Positions 22,903 to 31,662 of a DNA stretch of 44,637 nt are shown here, one piece after another. Source of the DNA: JBEKTY01 sp049515555 (lineage in GTDB: Bacteria; Planctomycetota; Planctomycetia; Pirellulales; Thermoguttaceae). A model generated the notes under the pieces. That model worked only from the letters and a program-made list of their open reading frames with translations. It was not told where the DNA came from and did no database searches. The DNA is taken from the NCBI GenBank assembly GCA_049515555.1, contig JBEKTY010000052.1, forward strand, positions 1 to 44,637. Reading direction: 5' to 3'. The stretch's first letter is position 1, and every line of letters starts with the position of its first letter. Position numbers and translations under genes: made by a program.

Positions 22903-25053
22903 CTACAACCGGATCCGGACGTCGGCCACCGCGCAAGCGGCCGGGCCGACAATCAACGGGTTGATGTCCACTTCGGAAATACGCTGGCAATCGGCCACGA
23001 GTTGCCCCAGGCGGACCAGGCAATCTCGCACGCCAGCCAGATCGCCGGCCGGTCGGCCGCGAAAACCTTCCAACAGCCGATAAGCCTTTACGCGCCGCAT
23101 CATGGCCTCAGCCCCTGATCGGCTAACCGGTGCCAGGCCGAATGTCACGTCGCCCAAGAGCTCGACGTGGATCCCGCCCAAGCCGAACATCAGCACTGGC
23201 CCGAAGGTCTGGTCCCGCTTCATCCCGAGGATCACTTCATGGCCAGCGGGGATCATCCGGCGGACGAGCACACCGCGGACCTCGGCCCCCGGTAGCCTGC
23301 CGACCACGTGATCAAGCATCTCATTATAGGCGCGCCGCACCGCCAACGCATCCGCCAGGTCCAATGCCACCGCACCGAGCTCCGACTTATGCACGATCTG
23401 CGCGCCGACCGTCTTGAGCACCACAGGAAAGCCGAGCCGCTCCGCGCAGGCGACCGCCTCATCGGCGGATGTACTGAGCACGTAGGGCGGTACCGGCAGC
23501 CCATAAGCGGCCAGTACGTCTAGCGCTTGGTCTTCCGGCAAGTAGCCAGACGGCGATTTGTCGAGGATGCTGCGGGCCGCGACCTGGTCGACCGGCAACG
23601 ACTCCGGCTCGTCCACCGGCTGTGCGCGCCACTGGCGGATCCGCTGCACGTCGGCCATCGCACGGCAGGCCCACTCGGGCAGGATATAATGCGGGATGTG
23701 CGCCTCCTGCAGGAGCCCGACGCCGAGGGCCACGTCGGCCGCACCCATGAACGAGCAGGCGATCGGCTTAGTCGCCTTCTCTTCGATGCGACAGATGCCT
23801 TGGGCGATGGCCTCGATATTGGTCATCGACTGTGGCGTGAGGATCACCAGAGCCTCGTCGACGTTGGAATCGCCGAGCACCGCCTCCAGGGCCCCCATGT
23901 AGCGTTCCGCCCGGGCATCGCCGATCACATCCACGGGGTTCTTCACGTTGGCCGTATCGGGGAGCGTCTGGCGGAGCTTGGCCATGGTAAGATCGGCCAG
24001 ACGCGGTACCGAAAGACCCGCGTCAACAGCCGCGTCCGTCGCCATCACGCCGGGGCCGCCTGCGTTGGTGACGATCGCCAGCCGGTTTCCGGCGGGCATG
24101 GGCTGGTAAGCGTACATGATGGCCGAGTTGAATAATTCGTCGACGCTGCGGACGCGGAGAATGCCGGCCTCGCGGAAAACGGCGTCGCAAACCGCGTCCT
24201 CGCCGGCCAGCGAGCCGGTGTGGCTCGCGGCCGCGGCTGCCCCTTGGGGCGTGCGACCGGCCTTGATAGTCAGGATCGGCTTGGCCCCCGGGCCTCGGGT
24301 GACGCGCCGTGCCATCTCAATCAGACGCTTGCCGTCGCGAAGCTCCTCAAGATAGAGTAGGATCACGTCGGTCTTGTCGTCGCGGTACAGGTACTCTATG
24401 AGTTCGATTTCGGTGACGCCGGCCTTGTTGCCGAAGCTGATGAACTTCGAAAAACCGATGCCCTTTTCTCTGGCGTAATCGAGTACGGCCGTGCATAGCG
24501 CGCCGGACTGGCTCAGAAAACCGATGCGGCCGGCATGGGGCATCTTTCGCGCAAAGGAGGCGTTCAATTGCACGGCCGGGTCGGTGTTGATCCCACCCAG
24601 GCAGTTGGGGCCAATCAGAGCAATGCCGTACTGAGTGCAGATGGCCTGAAGTCGCTCCTCGCGTTTGGCCCCTTCCAGTCCGATCTCGCGGAAACCGGCC
24701 GAAATCACCACGGCGGCCTTGATCCCCTTCTTGCCGCACTGCTCCAGAGCCCGGCCGACCACCTCGGCCGGAAAAACGATCACCGCCAAGTCGACCGGGT
24801 CCTCGATGTCAAGCACGTAGCGGTAAGCCCGCACCGCGCAGATGCTCTTCTTGCCAGGCGCGACGGGATAGACGGTCCCCTTGTAGCCACCGACCAAGAT
24901 GTTTTGGAAGATGTCGAAGGGTACCGTGCCGGGCGTGGCCGTCACTCCGAGGACCGCCACGCTCTTGGGACTGAAGAAGGCATCCAGGGGAGAAGCAGCC
25001 GCGGCCGCACGGGGTTCTCCCGCCGGCCGCTCGCCCGCGATGACCAACGCCAT
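22903..25053 (-). CDS. Acyl-CoA synthetase (ADP-forming), acetate-CoA ligase family
   Basis: About 716 residues from the ATG at 25053, chosen over the upstream 25122 because AAAGGA lies seven bases before it. It interconverts an acyl-CoA, ADP and phosphate with acid, CoA and ATP. Domain order is CoA-binding (FFSPKSVAVLGVTATPG, GYKGTVYPVAPGK), succinyl-CoA-synthetase-like flavodoxin domains (LIGPNCLGGINT, IGFLSQSGALCTAVLDYA), the swinging phospho-His motif AAASHTGSLAGED, and a C-terminal ATP-grasp (EDQALDVLAAYGLPVPPYVL, GFPVVLKTVGAQIVHKSELGAV). There is no fused GNAT domain, unlike the protein acetyltransferase Pat relatives. The ACP gene follows in the same operon. Confidence 0.9.
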   Translation of the reverse strand: MALVIAGERPAGEPRAAAAASPLDAFFSPKSVAVLGVTATPGTVPFDIFQNILVGGYKGTVYPVAPGKKSICAVRAYRYVLDIEDPVDLAVIVFPAEVVGRALEQCGKKGIKAAVVISAGFREIGLEGAKREERLQAICTQYGIALIGPNCLGGINTDPAVQLNASFARKMPHAGRIGFLSQSGALCTAVLDYAREKGIGFSKFISFGNKAGVTEIELIEYLYRDDKTDVILLYLEELRDGKRLIEMARRVTRGPGAKPILTIKAGRTPQGAAAAASHTGSLAGEDAVCDAVFREAGILRVRSVDELFNSAIMYAYQPMPAGNRLAIVTNAGGPGVMATDAAVDAGLSVPRLADLTMAKLRQTLPDTANVKNPVDVIGDARAERYMGALEAVLGDSNVDEALVILTPQSMTNIEAIAQGICRIEEKATKPIACSFMGAADVALGVGLLQEAHIPHYILPEWACRAMADVQRIRQWRAQPVDEPESLPVDQVAARSILDKSPSGYLPEDQALDVLAAYGLPVPPYVLSTSADEAVACAERLGFPVVLKTVGAQIVHKSELGAVALDLADALAVRRAYNEMLDHVVGRLPGAEVRGVLVRRMIPAGHEVILGMKRDQTFGPVLMFGLGGIHVELLGDVTFGLAPVSRSGAEAMMRRVKAYRLLEGFRGRPAGDLAGVRDCLVRLGQLVADCQRISEVDINPLIVGPAACAVADVRIRL

Positions 25054-25304
25054 GAATACATCCTTTCGTAGCCATTCCCTGCCTAACCCACGCCGAAGGG
25101 GCAACTCGAACGGCGCAGCCATCAGTCTGAATTAGCGCCGCGGCCAAGTCAAGCCGGTAGGTAGCCTCGTTTCAAGAAATCCGCGATTCGGGCAGAACCG
25201 GTTTGGAGCGCAGCGTTGACGGCGCTGGTACAACTCTAAGTGGGCAACGGCCGGGTTGGAGCGAGACACAATCGCGTTGCTCGCGGAATCTGGTTTGTGG
25301 GGGG

Positions 25305-25477
25305 CTAGTCCTTCAGATCATCCAGGTGCCAGCCCGGATCCGGCCTCTTCTTCCGCCACTCCCAGTACGAGTCATAGAAGTCATTCGAAAGGCGCTCTCA
25401 AGCGCGGCGCTTGCTTGCAGTTCGCCCAGTGCTCGGATCTCGTCGCCGGTTAGACCGGAGTTCGGCGGGTAGAGCAA
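25305..25477 (-). pseudogene. Frameshifted small gene remnant
   Basis: From about 25477 the minus strand reads LLYPPNSGLTGDEIRAL and LQASAALESAF. After a shift to another frame near 25395 it continues NDFYDSYWEWRKKRPDPGW and ends HLDDLKD at a TAG (25305-25307). Together they look like one small protein broken by a frameshift. No family is recognised. A sequencing error is possible. Confidence 0.35.
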
Positions 25478-25506
25478 TGATGGAACCCCGGGGGACTGGA
25501 GTTGCG

Positions 25507-25761
25507 CTAAGAACCGCCGCGGCGCTTCTTCGAGGAGCCGTTGCCTCCTCTGCCCTCTTTCGGAAGCGTGTCGAGCGAGACAATAAGCAGAGGCTCGATC
25601 ATCGACGTACTGTCATCCTCTCCGACGACAACAATCCGCCGTGACCCTAAGGCCACGAAGTCAGGATGCCGCACGATAAGCGATCGTCCGTCCGCCAGTC
25701 GAATGGCAAACGGCTCGAACGGCTGTTTATGCAGCGCTTCCCGTACACCAGCTATGTCCAT
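25507..25761 (-). CDS. Small conserved-looking protein, unknown function
   Basis: An 84-residue protein beginning MDIAGVREALHKQPFEPFAI, with a compact beta-sheet pattern (RLADGRSLIVRHPDFVALGSRRIVVV) and a basic, Gly/Lys-rich tail (GNGSSKKRRGGS). The QPFxPFxIxLADGR pattern is one I associate with a small planctomycete family without a known role. No signal peptide. The ribosome site is weak. It lies downstream of the tRNA gene on the same strand, separated by a terminator. Confidence 0.65.
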   Translation of the reverse strand: MDIAGVREALHKQPFEPFAIRLADGRSLIVRHPDFVALGSRRIVVVGEDDSTSMIEPLLIVSLDTLPKEGRGGNGSSKKRRGGS

Positions 25762-25787
25762 GGCTTGAGCCCACCTAACATGGAAGA

Positions 25788-25814
25788 ACCCCCGGGCCTC
25801 TGCGACCCGGGGGT
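25788..25814 (-). terminator. Terminator of the initiator tRNA gene
   Basis: On the minus strand a 9-bp stem ACCCCCGGG pairs with CCCGGGGGT across a 9-base loop, followed by TTCTTCC. It starts 11 bp past the mature tRNA 3' end. The U-tract is weak. Confidence 0.6.
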
Positions 25815-25824
25815 CATGTGGAAG

Positions 25825-25899
<75 letters not shown>

Positions 25900-25944
25900 C
25901 ATGGAAGCCTGTCGTCGGCCGCCCGGCCGGCGGGCTTGTAGGTC

Positions 25945-25972
25945 ATTCTAGCACACAACTGGCCCGTGTCGA
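25945..25972 (-). promoter_or_regulatory. Sigma-70-type promoter of the tRNA gene
   Basis: On the minus strand TCGACA (25972-25967) and TAGAAT (25950-25945), each 5 of 6 matches to consensus, are spaced by 16 bp, about 47 bp upstream of the tRNA 5' end. This gives a short 5' leader for processing. Confidence 0.5.
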
Positions 25973-26189
25973 GGGGGGGGCGGTTTTTTTCCGGGGGTTG
26001 CAAGGGGCAGGCCGTCTCCGCCTTGCTGAGAATGACGTAATAATATTGACTCGTTTCCGCCCCCCGGGGTACATTGCCCAATCGCGGGCCGAGAGCCGAT
26101 AAACGGTCCCCTCTCGGGGAGGGAGAACGGGGCTGACAACTGACAACCGACAACTGTTCCCCCGCCCCAAGGCCAAGGACGGGCCTGCC

Positions 26190-29100
26190 ATGACTGCCGT
26201 GCCCGAGTTACTGCCGCCGCCGCGCCCGCCGACCACCGCGGGCCGGAGGATTGCGGCCTGGGCGGGGTTCATTTTGCTGCTGCATCTGCTCGTCTACGCC
26301 CAGCACTGGCTGGGGCAGAAGACGTTCCCCAACGATTTTCCCATGGGCTACTACGGCTCGACGGCCTACTGGATCGCTTCGATCCACTCGGGCGAGTGGC
26401 CCCACTGGATGCCGTACCAGTCGATGGGCTATCCGCTGGCGATGAACGTCCAGAGCGGCCTGGGTTACCCGCCGTTTTGGATCTTTCCCGCCCTGGGCAT
26501 CCCCTACACGCTCCATGCCGCCACGGTCTGTCAATTGCTGCACATACTGGCCGGGGCGGCGGGCATGTTCCTTTTGATTCGGGCCTATTGGGGCAACGTC
26601 CTCCTGGCAGGGCTGGCCGCCATGGCCTTCGACCTGTTCGGCGGCTTCTTCTCCAGTGCCGAACACCCCGACATCATCCGCGCGATGAGCCTTACGCCCT
26701 GGCTGCTCTGGGCTTCGCTGGTGCCCGCCGGCCCGCTCCGCCGCTGGGGTGCCACTGCTGGGTGGGGTGCCACTGCTGGCTGGTCCAGCAGTGCCGGCAA
26801 CACGGGTGGGCAAGCCACCGGTGGCACCCACCAGGCCCGCGTATCCGGCCGATCGCTGGCCACGCGATTGTCGGCCCGGCACCTGGCGCTGCCGGCCGTC
26901 GTTTGCCTGTTCGTAAGCGGGGCTTATGTGGGCAACATGCTCGCCGGTTGTTTCCTGTTGGTAATCTTCTTCGCGGCGCAGGGCGTGTGCCTGGCCATCC
27001 GCGGGCCGGTGCGGCCGGCCCTGACCGACACGGCGATCCTGGCCGGATTGCTGGGCCTGGGGCTGGCAATGTCGGCAGCCTATCTCGTGCCGCCGATGAT
27101 GCTCGCCGCCGAGTATGTTCGCACGGCTGACTTCCGCGACCTGAGCCGCGTCTGTCTCTCGCCGGCACAGGCCATGTACCTGGTGTTCCCCAACTCGGTC
27201 GCCTTCGACGGCCAGCCGGCCCATGGCGACTGGTCGATGGCGGCCATGCAACTGCCGGTCGTGCTGCTGCCGTTTGCCGCTCTGGCGCGTCGCAAGGACC
27301 TGTTGGACTTGGCGCCGGCCCTGGTGGTGGGCTTGATCGCGGCGGTGATGGCCTTCGACACGTTCGCGCCGCTGGCGGCCCTGGTGCGGCAGGTGCTGCC
27401 CGTGCTGGGCTACTCGCGGTTTCCGGCCGGCGATTATCGCCTTTTTCTCTATCTGGCGGTATTGCTCGCGTGCCTGGCGGGCCTGCGGCGGGTAATGCTC
27501 CAGTGGCCTTGGCCACGGGCGGTCCTCACCCGCGTGGCGACCGGCTCGCTGGTGCTGCTCGGCCTGGCCCTGGCCCTGCGGCTTTGCGGCTGCGTGCCCG
27601 AGGCCGACCGGCAGCGGTTTCTCTGGCTATGGGCTTGGCAGGCTGCGGGACTGGGCGGCCTGATGGCCCTTATGCTGGCGGCGCGCCGCGCCGGGCGGCT
27701 CGGCTCCTTCGGCCCATGCCTGGCCTTGCTCGCGGCCGTCATGCTTTGGCCTGTCCCCATGGAGCTGCGCCGCTACTGGCGGGAGCAGGACGCCGAGCGT
27801 CGGCACTATGGCGCCTATGGGGTGGCGCTGCAAGACGGCAGCCGGCTGTGCGTCGAGTCGCTCTTTAGTCGCCCGATCGACGGCCCGCGGCCGCCGCGAA
27901 TGAAGGTCGCCAACGTGACGCAGGCCTCGTGGCGCGGATACGTCAACGGCACCTGCATGATGGCCGACTTCGGCAGCCTGGTGTCGCGCAGCCGGAGCAC
28001 CGTGGAAAGCGACCCGGCCCTGGAGCGGCTGATGCTTCGCCCGAGCCTCTTGCTGGCCATGGACGAAGACGGCCAGTTCAACCCGGCTCGCTCCGACGAT
28101 GAGCCGCGTGCGCTCCTGCAATGGCGGGTCGTCGAGTATGGCCGCAATCATCTCGCGTATCACTTGGCGCTGGCACGGCCGGCGGTGGTGATCGAGAACG
28201 AACTATATTTCCCCGGCTGGACGGGTCGCTTGGCCGCGGGAGGCGGTGAAATCCGGCCGGTGCGGGTGGCGGGCGCCCTCCGCGGCTGGCCGCTGCCGGC
28301 CGGCGTTCACGAACTGCGGCTGGAGTACCGCACGCCCGGCCTGGCCTTGGGCGGAGCGGTGGCGGCCACCGCTTTGGCCGCCTATGCCCTGCTACTGTTG
28401 GCCGGCCGGCGGGCCTTGGCACGGTGTATGGCAATCCGGGCGATGTTGGCTGACGCTTTGCAAAGGTTCTTCCAGCTCAACGTGCGGATCTCCAGGGGCC
28501 AAAGCGGCCTGGTTCGCCGGCTGGTTCCGCAAGACGGCGGACTGACCGATTTTCTCCTTCGGGTGGTTCCCTCCCTGCTCCGGCCCGGGCTGCGGGTCCT
28601 GGACGTCGGCGGCGGCCGGTGGCCGACGATCGATCCCCAACAGGTCCGACGGCTGGGCCTGCACGTGGTGGGCCTGGACATCTCCGGCGACGAGCTGGGC
28701 CGGGCCCCCGCGGGGGCCTATGCCGAGACGATCGTGGGCGACGTGTCCAGCGTGGCGATCCCCGGGCCGTTCGACCTCGTGGTGTCCAAGGCCGTGTTGG
28801 AGCACGTGGCCGACAATCGTGCCGCCCTGGCCCGGCTGGCGCAATGCCTGGCCGGCGGCGGCGTGATGGCCCATTTCGTGCCCTGCCGCAACGCGCCCTT
28901 TGCGCTGGTCAACCGGCTGCTGGGAAATCGCCTGGCCCGCCGGCTTCTGCTGGCGATCTACCCCTGGCGGCGGACCCTGGCCGGATTCCAGGCCCACTAC
29001 CACCTGTGCGTGCCCTCGCGGCTGGCCCGCTATTGCCGGGAGTTGGGCCTGGGAATCGTCGAGCTGCGGCCTTACTACGTGTCTGAGTACTTCGAGTTCC

Positions 29101-29270
29101 TCGCCCCGCTGCACATCCTGGACTTGGGCCGCCAACTGCTGATGCAAGGCCTTCGCGTGGCCGACCTGGCCGAGACGTTCGTCCTGGTGGCCCGCCGGAC
29201 GGCCGAAGTGCCGGCAGTTGCCGGTTGTCAGTGGTCGGTTATTGGTCTGCCGGAGGAGCGGCAGGCGTAG
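26190..29270 (+). CDS. Polytopic membrane protein (YfhO/GT-C-like) fused to a SAM methyltransferase
   Basis: A 1026-residue fusion. Residues 20-470 hold about ten to twelve hydrophobic helices plus an early loop with the pattern of YfhO-like or GT-C polyprenyl-linked glycosyltransferases (FPNDFPMGYYGSTAYW, HSGEWPHWMPYQSMGYPLAM, where aspartate and aromatic residues line the first extracytoplasmic loop). About 530-720 is an exported beta-rich domain, followed by a last helix (LALGGAVAATALAAYALLLLAG). The cytosolic C-terminal domain (about 780-1010) is a class I methyltransferase with motif I LRVLDVGGG (about 801-809), VVGLDISGDEL, and FDLVVSKAVLEHVAD. A low-complexity insert at about 184-225 (WGATAG twice) is repeat-derived. 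It is probably involved in polysaccharide or glycan assembly with the GT2 gene at 32628. ATG follows AAGGAC. Confidence 0.8.
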   Translation: MTAVPELLPPPRPPTTAGRRIAAWAGFILLLHLLVYAQHWLGQKTFPNDFPMGYYGSTAYWIASIHSGEWPHWMPYQSMGYPLAMNVQSGLGYPPFWIFPALGIPYTLHAATVCQLLHILAGAAGMFLLIRAYWGNVLLAGLAAMAFDLFGGFFSSAEHPDIIRAMSLTPWLLWASLVPAGPLRRWGATAGWGATAGWSSSAGNTGGQATGGTHQARVSGRSLATRLSARHLALPAVVCLFVSGAYVGNMLAGCFLLVIFFAAQGVCLAIRGPVRPALTDTAILAGLLGLGLAMSAAYLVPPMMLAAEYVRTADFRDLSRVCLSPAQAMYLVFPNSVAFDGQPAHGDWSMAAMQLPVVLLPFAALARRKDLLDLAPALVVGLIAAVMAFDTFAPLAALVRQVLPVLGYSRFPAGDYRLFLYLAVLLACLAGLRRVMLQWPWPRAVLTRVATGSLVLLGLALALRLCGCVPEADRQRFLWLWAWQAAGLGGLMALMLAARRAGRLGSFGPCLALLAAVMLWPVPMELRRYWREQDAERRHYGAYGVALQDGSRLCVESLFSRPIDGPRPPRMKVANVTQASWRGYVNGTCMMADFGSLVSRSRSTVESDPALERLMLRPSLLLAMDEDGQFNPARSDDEPRALLQWRVVEYGRNHLAYHLALARPAVVIENELYFPGWTGRLAAGGGEIRPVRVAGALRGWPLPAGVHELRLEYRTPGLALGGAVAATALAAYALLLLAGRRALARCMAIRAMLADALQRFFQLNVRISRGQSGLVRRLVPQDGGLTDFLLRVVPSLLRPGLRVLDVGGGRWPTIDPQQVRRLGLHVVGLDISGDELGRAPAGAYAETIVGDVSSVAIPGPFDLVVSKAVLEHVADNRAALARLAQCLAGGGVMAHFVPCRNAPFALVNRLLGNRLARRLLLAIYPWRRTLAGFQAHYHLCVPSRLARYCRELGLGIVELRPYYVSEYFEFLAPLHILDLGRQLLMQGLRVADLAETFVLVARRTAEVPAVAGCQWSVIGLPEERQA
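26746..26835. repeat. Repeat element captured inside a coding sequence
   Basis: Two tandem 18-mers (TGGGGTGCCACTGCTGGG-type at 26746-26763 and 26764-26781) are followed by CCAGCAGTG, an inverted copy of CACTGCTGG, and by GGTGGGCAAGCCACC and GGTGGCACCCACC inverted runs. The element is in frame and encodes the low-complexity loop of the membrane/methyltransferase fusion. Confidence 0.65.
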
Positions 29271-29371
29271 GTTATGCGTCACGATAACGCGGAGCCCCTC
29301 GGGGCAAGCCCTTGAGGGTGGTCCAGGTTTCACCCCCTTGATTCAGCAGTCTCTTCTAGTAAAATGGGCGG

Positions 29372-29725
29372 GTGGCAGGGGGAATCAAGTTTCCTATCAG
29401 TCACCGCTACCACGAAGGCGCCCTGTCGCGGATTCGGACGGAACTCGTGATTCCGCTCCAGGGCGAGATTCCCGTGCGAATCGACCAGCTTGCCGGCGAC
29501 GTCGCCAAGGCCACGTCCATGTCGTACCGCAAGAAGCTGGAAAAGGAGAAGGACAAACTGGTCAGGCAGCGGGCCGAGCTTGGCCTGTTCGACGAGAAGC
29601 CGCGCCACGACGCCGACCAGCGGATCAACCCGGACCTGGACGACGGCGTGAAAGTGAACTACGGCAAGCTCGGCGACCTCTTGGCAGAAGTCAAGGCTGT
29701 CACCGGTGGGAGCGACGACGAATAA
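29372..29725 (+). pseudogene. pglX: 3' end of a BREX pglX methyltransferase gene
   Basis: An open frame of 117 codons whose sequence is the C-terminal end of PglX, the adenine-specific methyltransferase of BREX phage-defence systems. It shows a long coiled-coil helix rich in Lys/Glu (KKLEKEKDKLVRQRAELGLF), then the characteristic ending DADQRINPDLDDGVKVNYGKL and LLAEVKAVTGG. Full PglX is around 1200 residues, so more than nine tenths are missing, including all catalytic motifs. The homology appears to start right after the 14-bp direct repeat at 29391. A GTG at 29372 allows translation, but no function is expected. The ATPase gene begins 18 bp after its stop, which is how a cargo gene would follow pglX. 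Confidence 0.72.
29391..29404. repeat. Left 14-bp direct repeat of the defence island
   Basis: TTCCTATCAGTCAC, repeated exactly at 32614-32627 in the same orientation. It lies at the junction between the native spacer and the pglX fragment. Confidence 0.75.
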
Positions 29726-29743
29726 CCGAAAGGACGAAGAACC

Positions 29744-30913
29744 ATGCGAATGCAATTCCTAACGGCCAAGAACTTCAAGTCCTTGGTCGATTTCAGGCTC
29801 GACCTGGAGAAGTTCAACTGTCTGATTGGGCTTAACGGTGCCGGCAAATCGACCGTTCTTCAGTTCATCGACTTCGTCGGCCAGCAAGTCAGAGGAAAGA
29901 TCGACGGGTGGCTCGCCGAGCGAGAGTGGGAGGCCAAGGACATCACGTCAAAGCTCACGTCGCACCCGACCGTGGACTTCGGAGTGTCGCTTGTTGCCGA
30001 TACAGGCGAGAAAGACGTGACGTGGGAAGCTCGATTCGACCCGTCCAAACTTCATTGCACGTTCGAGCGCATCGCCACGCCGGGAGGAACGCTGGACGTG
30101 GAGAACGGCTATGTCCACATGATTGATCCCACCGGAAACAGCCCTGGGCTGGACGCCGGAATCGCATTCAGCTACCAAGGGTCGATTCTTTCCCAATTGG
30201 ACGACGAGCGGCTGCCGGAGTCGTTGTTAGGCTTCAAGAAATACTTCACGACGGTCAAATCATTCGACGTACTTACACCCCAGTTGTTGCGTAAACGGAC
30301 GCGAGAGGTCGGCGGCGGTCTTGGATTGGGAGGGCAGCGACTTGCTTCGCTGGTGGACGAGATCAGCCTTACGGAGCAGCGAGAACTCGTTCTTGCCTTG
30401 CAGACAGTCTACCCCCAGTTAGTGAACTTCTACGCCCAGAAGTTTCCAGGGGGTTGGAAACAGATCGAGATTGAGGAAGCACCCCAAGGCCAAGAGTCCT
30501 TTCCCCGGATCACGACGGGAGCCCAGCACATCAACGATGGGATGTTGCGGCTAATCGCAATCGTTGCGGAGTTGGCGAGTTATGAGCAGCGTTTTGTGCT
30601 GTTCGACGAGATCGAAAATGGGATCAATCCCGAAGTCGTCGAATTCGTAATCGACAAACTCGTCAACGCACGTCAGCAAGTGATGGTGACGACGCACAGC
30701 CCAATGATCCTGAACTACCTGGACGATCAGGTTGCCAGGGATGGCGTCGTCTACTTGTACAAGGCGCGCGACGGCCGAACGCGAGCGATTCGGTTCTTCG
30801 ACGTTCCCTCCATTGCCGAGAAGCTGACCGTAATGGGGCCGGGAGAGGCGTTTGCCGATACGGACCTCACCGCCCTGCGCGATGAAATCGAGGCAGTCAC
30901 GGAGGGGCAATGA
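29744..30913 (+). CDS. AAA/OLD-type ATPase of a putative defence module
   Basis: A 389-residue ABC/SMC-like ATPase of the AAA_21 or OLD class. The N-terminus MRMQFLTAKNFKSLVDFRLDL leads into Walker A GLNGAGKST (residues 29-37). A middle region with a GGGLGLGG loop is followed by a signature-like HINDGMLRLIAIVAEL, Walker B FVLFDEIENGINP (about 283-295) and a switch His in TTHSPMIL (about 316-323). Proteins of this shape are the sensor ATPases of two-gene defence systems (PARIS, Septu, Retron-Eco8, AbiL), each paired with a nuclease or TOPRIM protein. Here the paired gene starts one base after the TGA. GAAAGGA precedes the ATG. It is complete and shows no sign of decay. Confidence 0.85.
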   Translation: MRMQFLTAKNFKSLVDFRLDLEKFNCLIGLNGAGKSTVLQFIDFVGQQVRGKIDGWLAEREWEAKDITSKLTSHPTVDFGVSLVADTGEKDVTWEARFDPSKLHCTFERIATPGGTLDVENGYVHMIDPTGNSPGLDAGIAFSYQGSILSQLDDERLPESLLGFKKYFTTVKSFDVLTPQLLRKRTREVGGGLGLGGQRLASLVDEISLTEQRELVLALQTVYPQLVNFYAQKFPGGWKQIEIEEAPQGQESFPRITTGAQHINDGMLRLIAIVAELASYEQRFVLFDEIENGINPEVVEFVIDKLVNARQQVMVTTHSPMILNYLDDQVARDGVVYLYKARDGRTRAIRFFDVPSIAEKLTVMGPGEAFADTDLTALRDEIEAVTEGQ

Positions 30914-30914
30914 G

Positions 30915-31631
30915 ATGTACTTCCTATTCAGTGGCGAAGGAGCAACCGACCTTGGAGCATGTGCGGACAGTACCGCAACCTGTGAGGGGAACGATTACCA
31001 ACATGGTCCCATGACCGTCATCGTAGATCAGATTGTCCAGTCACGGCACCATTACTCCCTACTGGGGGCGGGGTGCTGCGGTTTTGTGACGCGAGGCACG
31101 CTTGCAGATCGAGCATCGGAGTTGAAGGCAGCGAAAAAGGCGATACGCCTGCCCGGCAAGAAACGCGCCAAGGAAACACGGTACTTCTTCAACAATGCAC
31201 GGGTTCTGGCCCGCATCGCCAAAGAGCGCGAAGGCGAGCGGAAGGATGATGTCGTGGCGGTGCTTTTCCGGGACGCGGACACGGCAACGGCGGGGCGTGG
31301 ACCTTGGCCGGAGAAGCGGCAGTCGATGTTGGATGGGTTCCTGGAGGAAGGATTCGCCAGGGGCGTTCCGATGATTCCGAAGCCAACGTCCGAAGCGTGG
31401 CTGTTGTGCGCGTTGCGGAAGAATCCGTACCAGGGCTGCGCAGCGCTTGAGGATCGGTCGAGCAACCCCCGTTCGCCTCATTCGTTGAAAGGCGAACTGG
31501 GGAAGCGGCTCGGGCATCCGCCAACGCGAGAGGAGTTGTGCGAATTGGTGGCAAACGGCAGGATTGACCACCGCAGTATCGACATGCCGAGCTTCAACGC
31601 TTTTCGGGAGCGGCTGGAGGCCGTCCTGTAG
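30915..31631 (+). CDS. TOPRIM-like (DUF4276/RloB-type) effector candidate
   Basis: A 238-residue protein that has the TOPRIM-like acidic layout of DUF4276/RloB-type partners of OLD ATPases: Glu8 in FLFSGEGATDLG, an Asp cluster in VVAVLFRDADT (about 113-123) after a predicted strand, and the typical IPKPTSEAWLLCAL segment (about 155-168). These proteins act as metal-dependent nucleases, often on tRNA or DNA, when released by their ATPase. Basic segments (KKAIRLPGKKRAKETRYF) could bind nucleic acid. The ATG at 30915 has GGAGGGG seven bases upstream and lies one base past the ATPase stop, so translation is coupled. The family is assigned by motif only; activity is inference. Confidence 0.65.
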   Translation: MYFLFSGEGATDLGACADSTATCEGNDYQHGPMTVIVDQIVQSRHHYSLLGAGCCGFVTRGTLADRASELKAAKKAIRLPGKKRAKETRYFFNNARVLARIAKEREGERKDDVVAVLFRDADTATAGRGPWPEKRQSMLDGFLEEGFARGVPMIPKPTSEAWLLCALRKNPYQGCAALEDRSSNPRSPHSLKGELGKRLGHPPTREELCELVANGRIDHRSIDMPSFNAFRERLEAVL

Positions 31632-31662
31632 ACTTTGCCGAGCCGCAGGCCGGGGATCAGAC

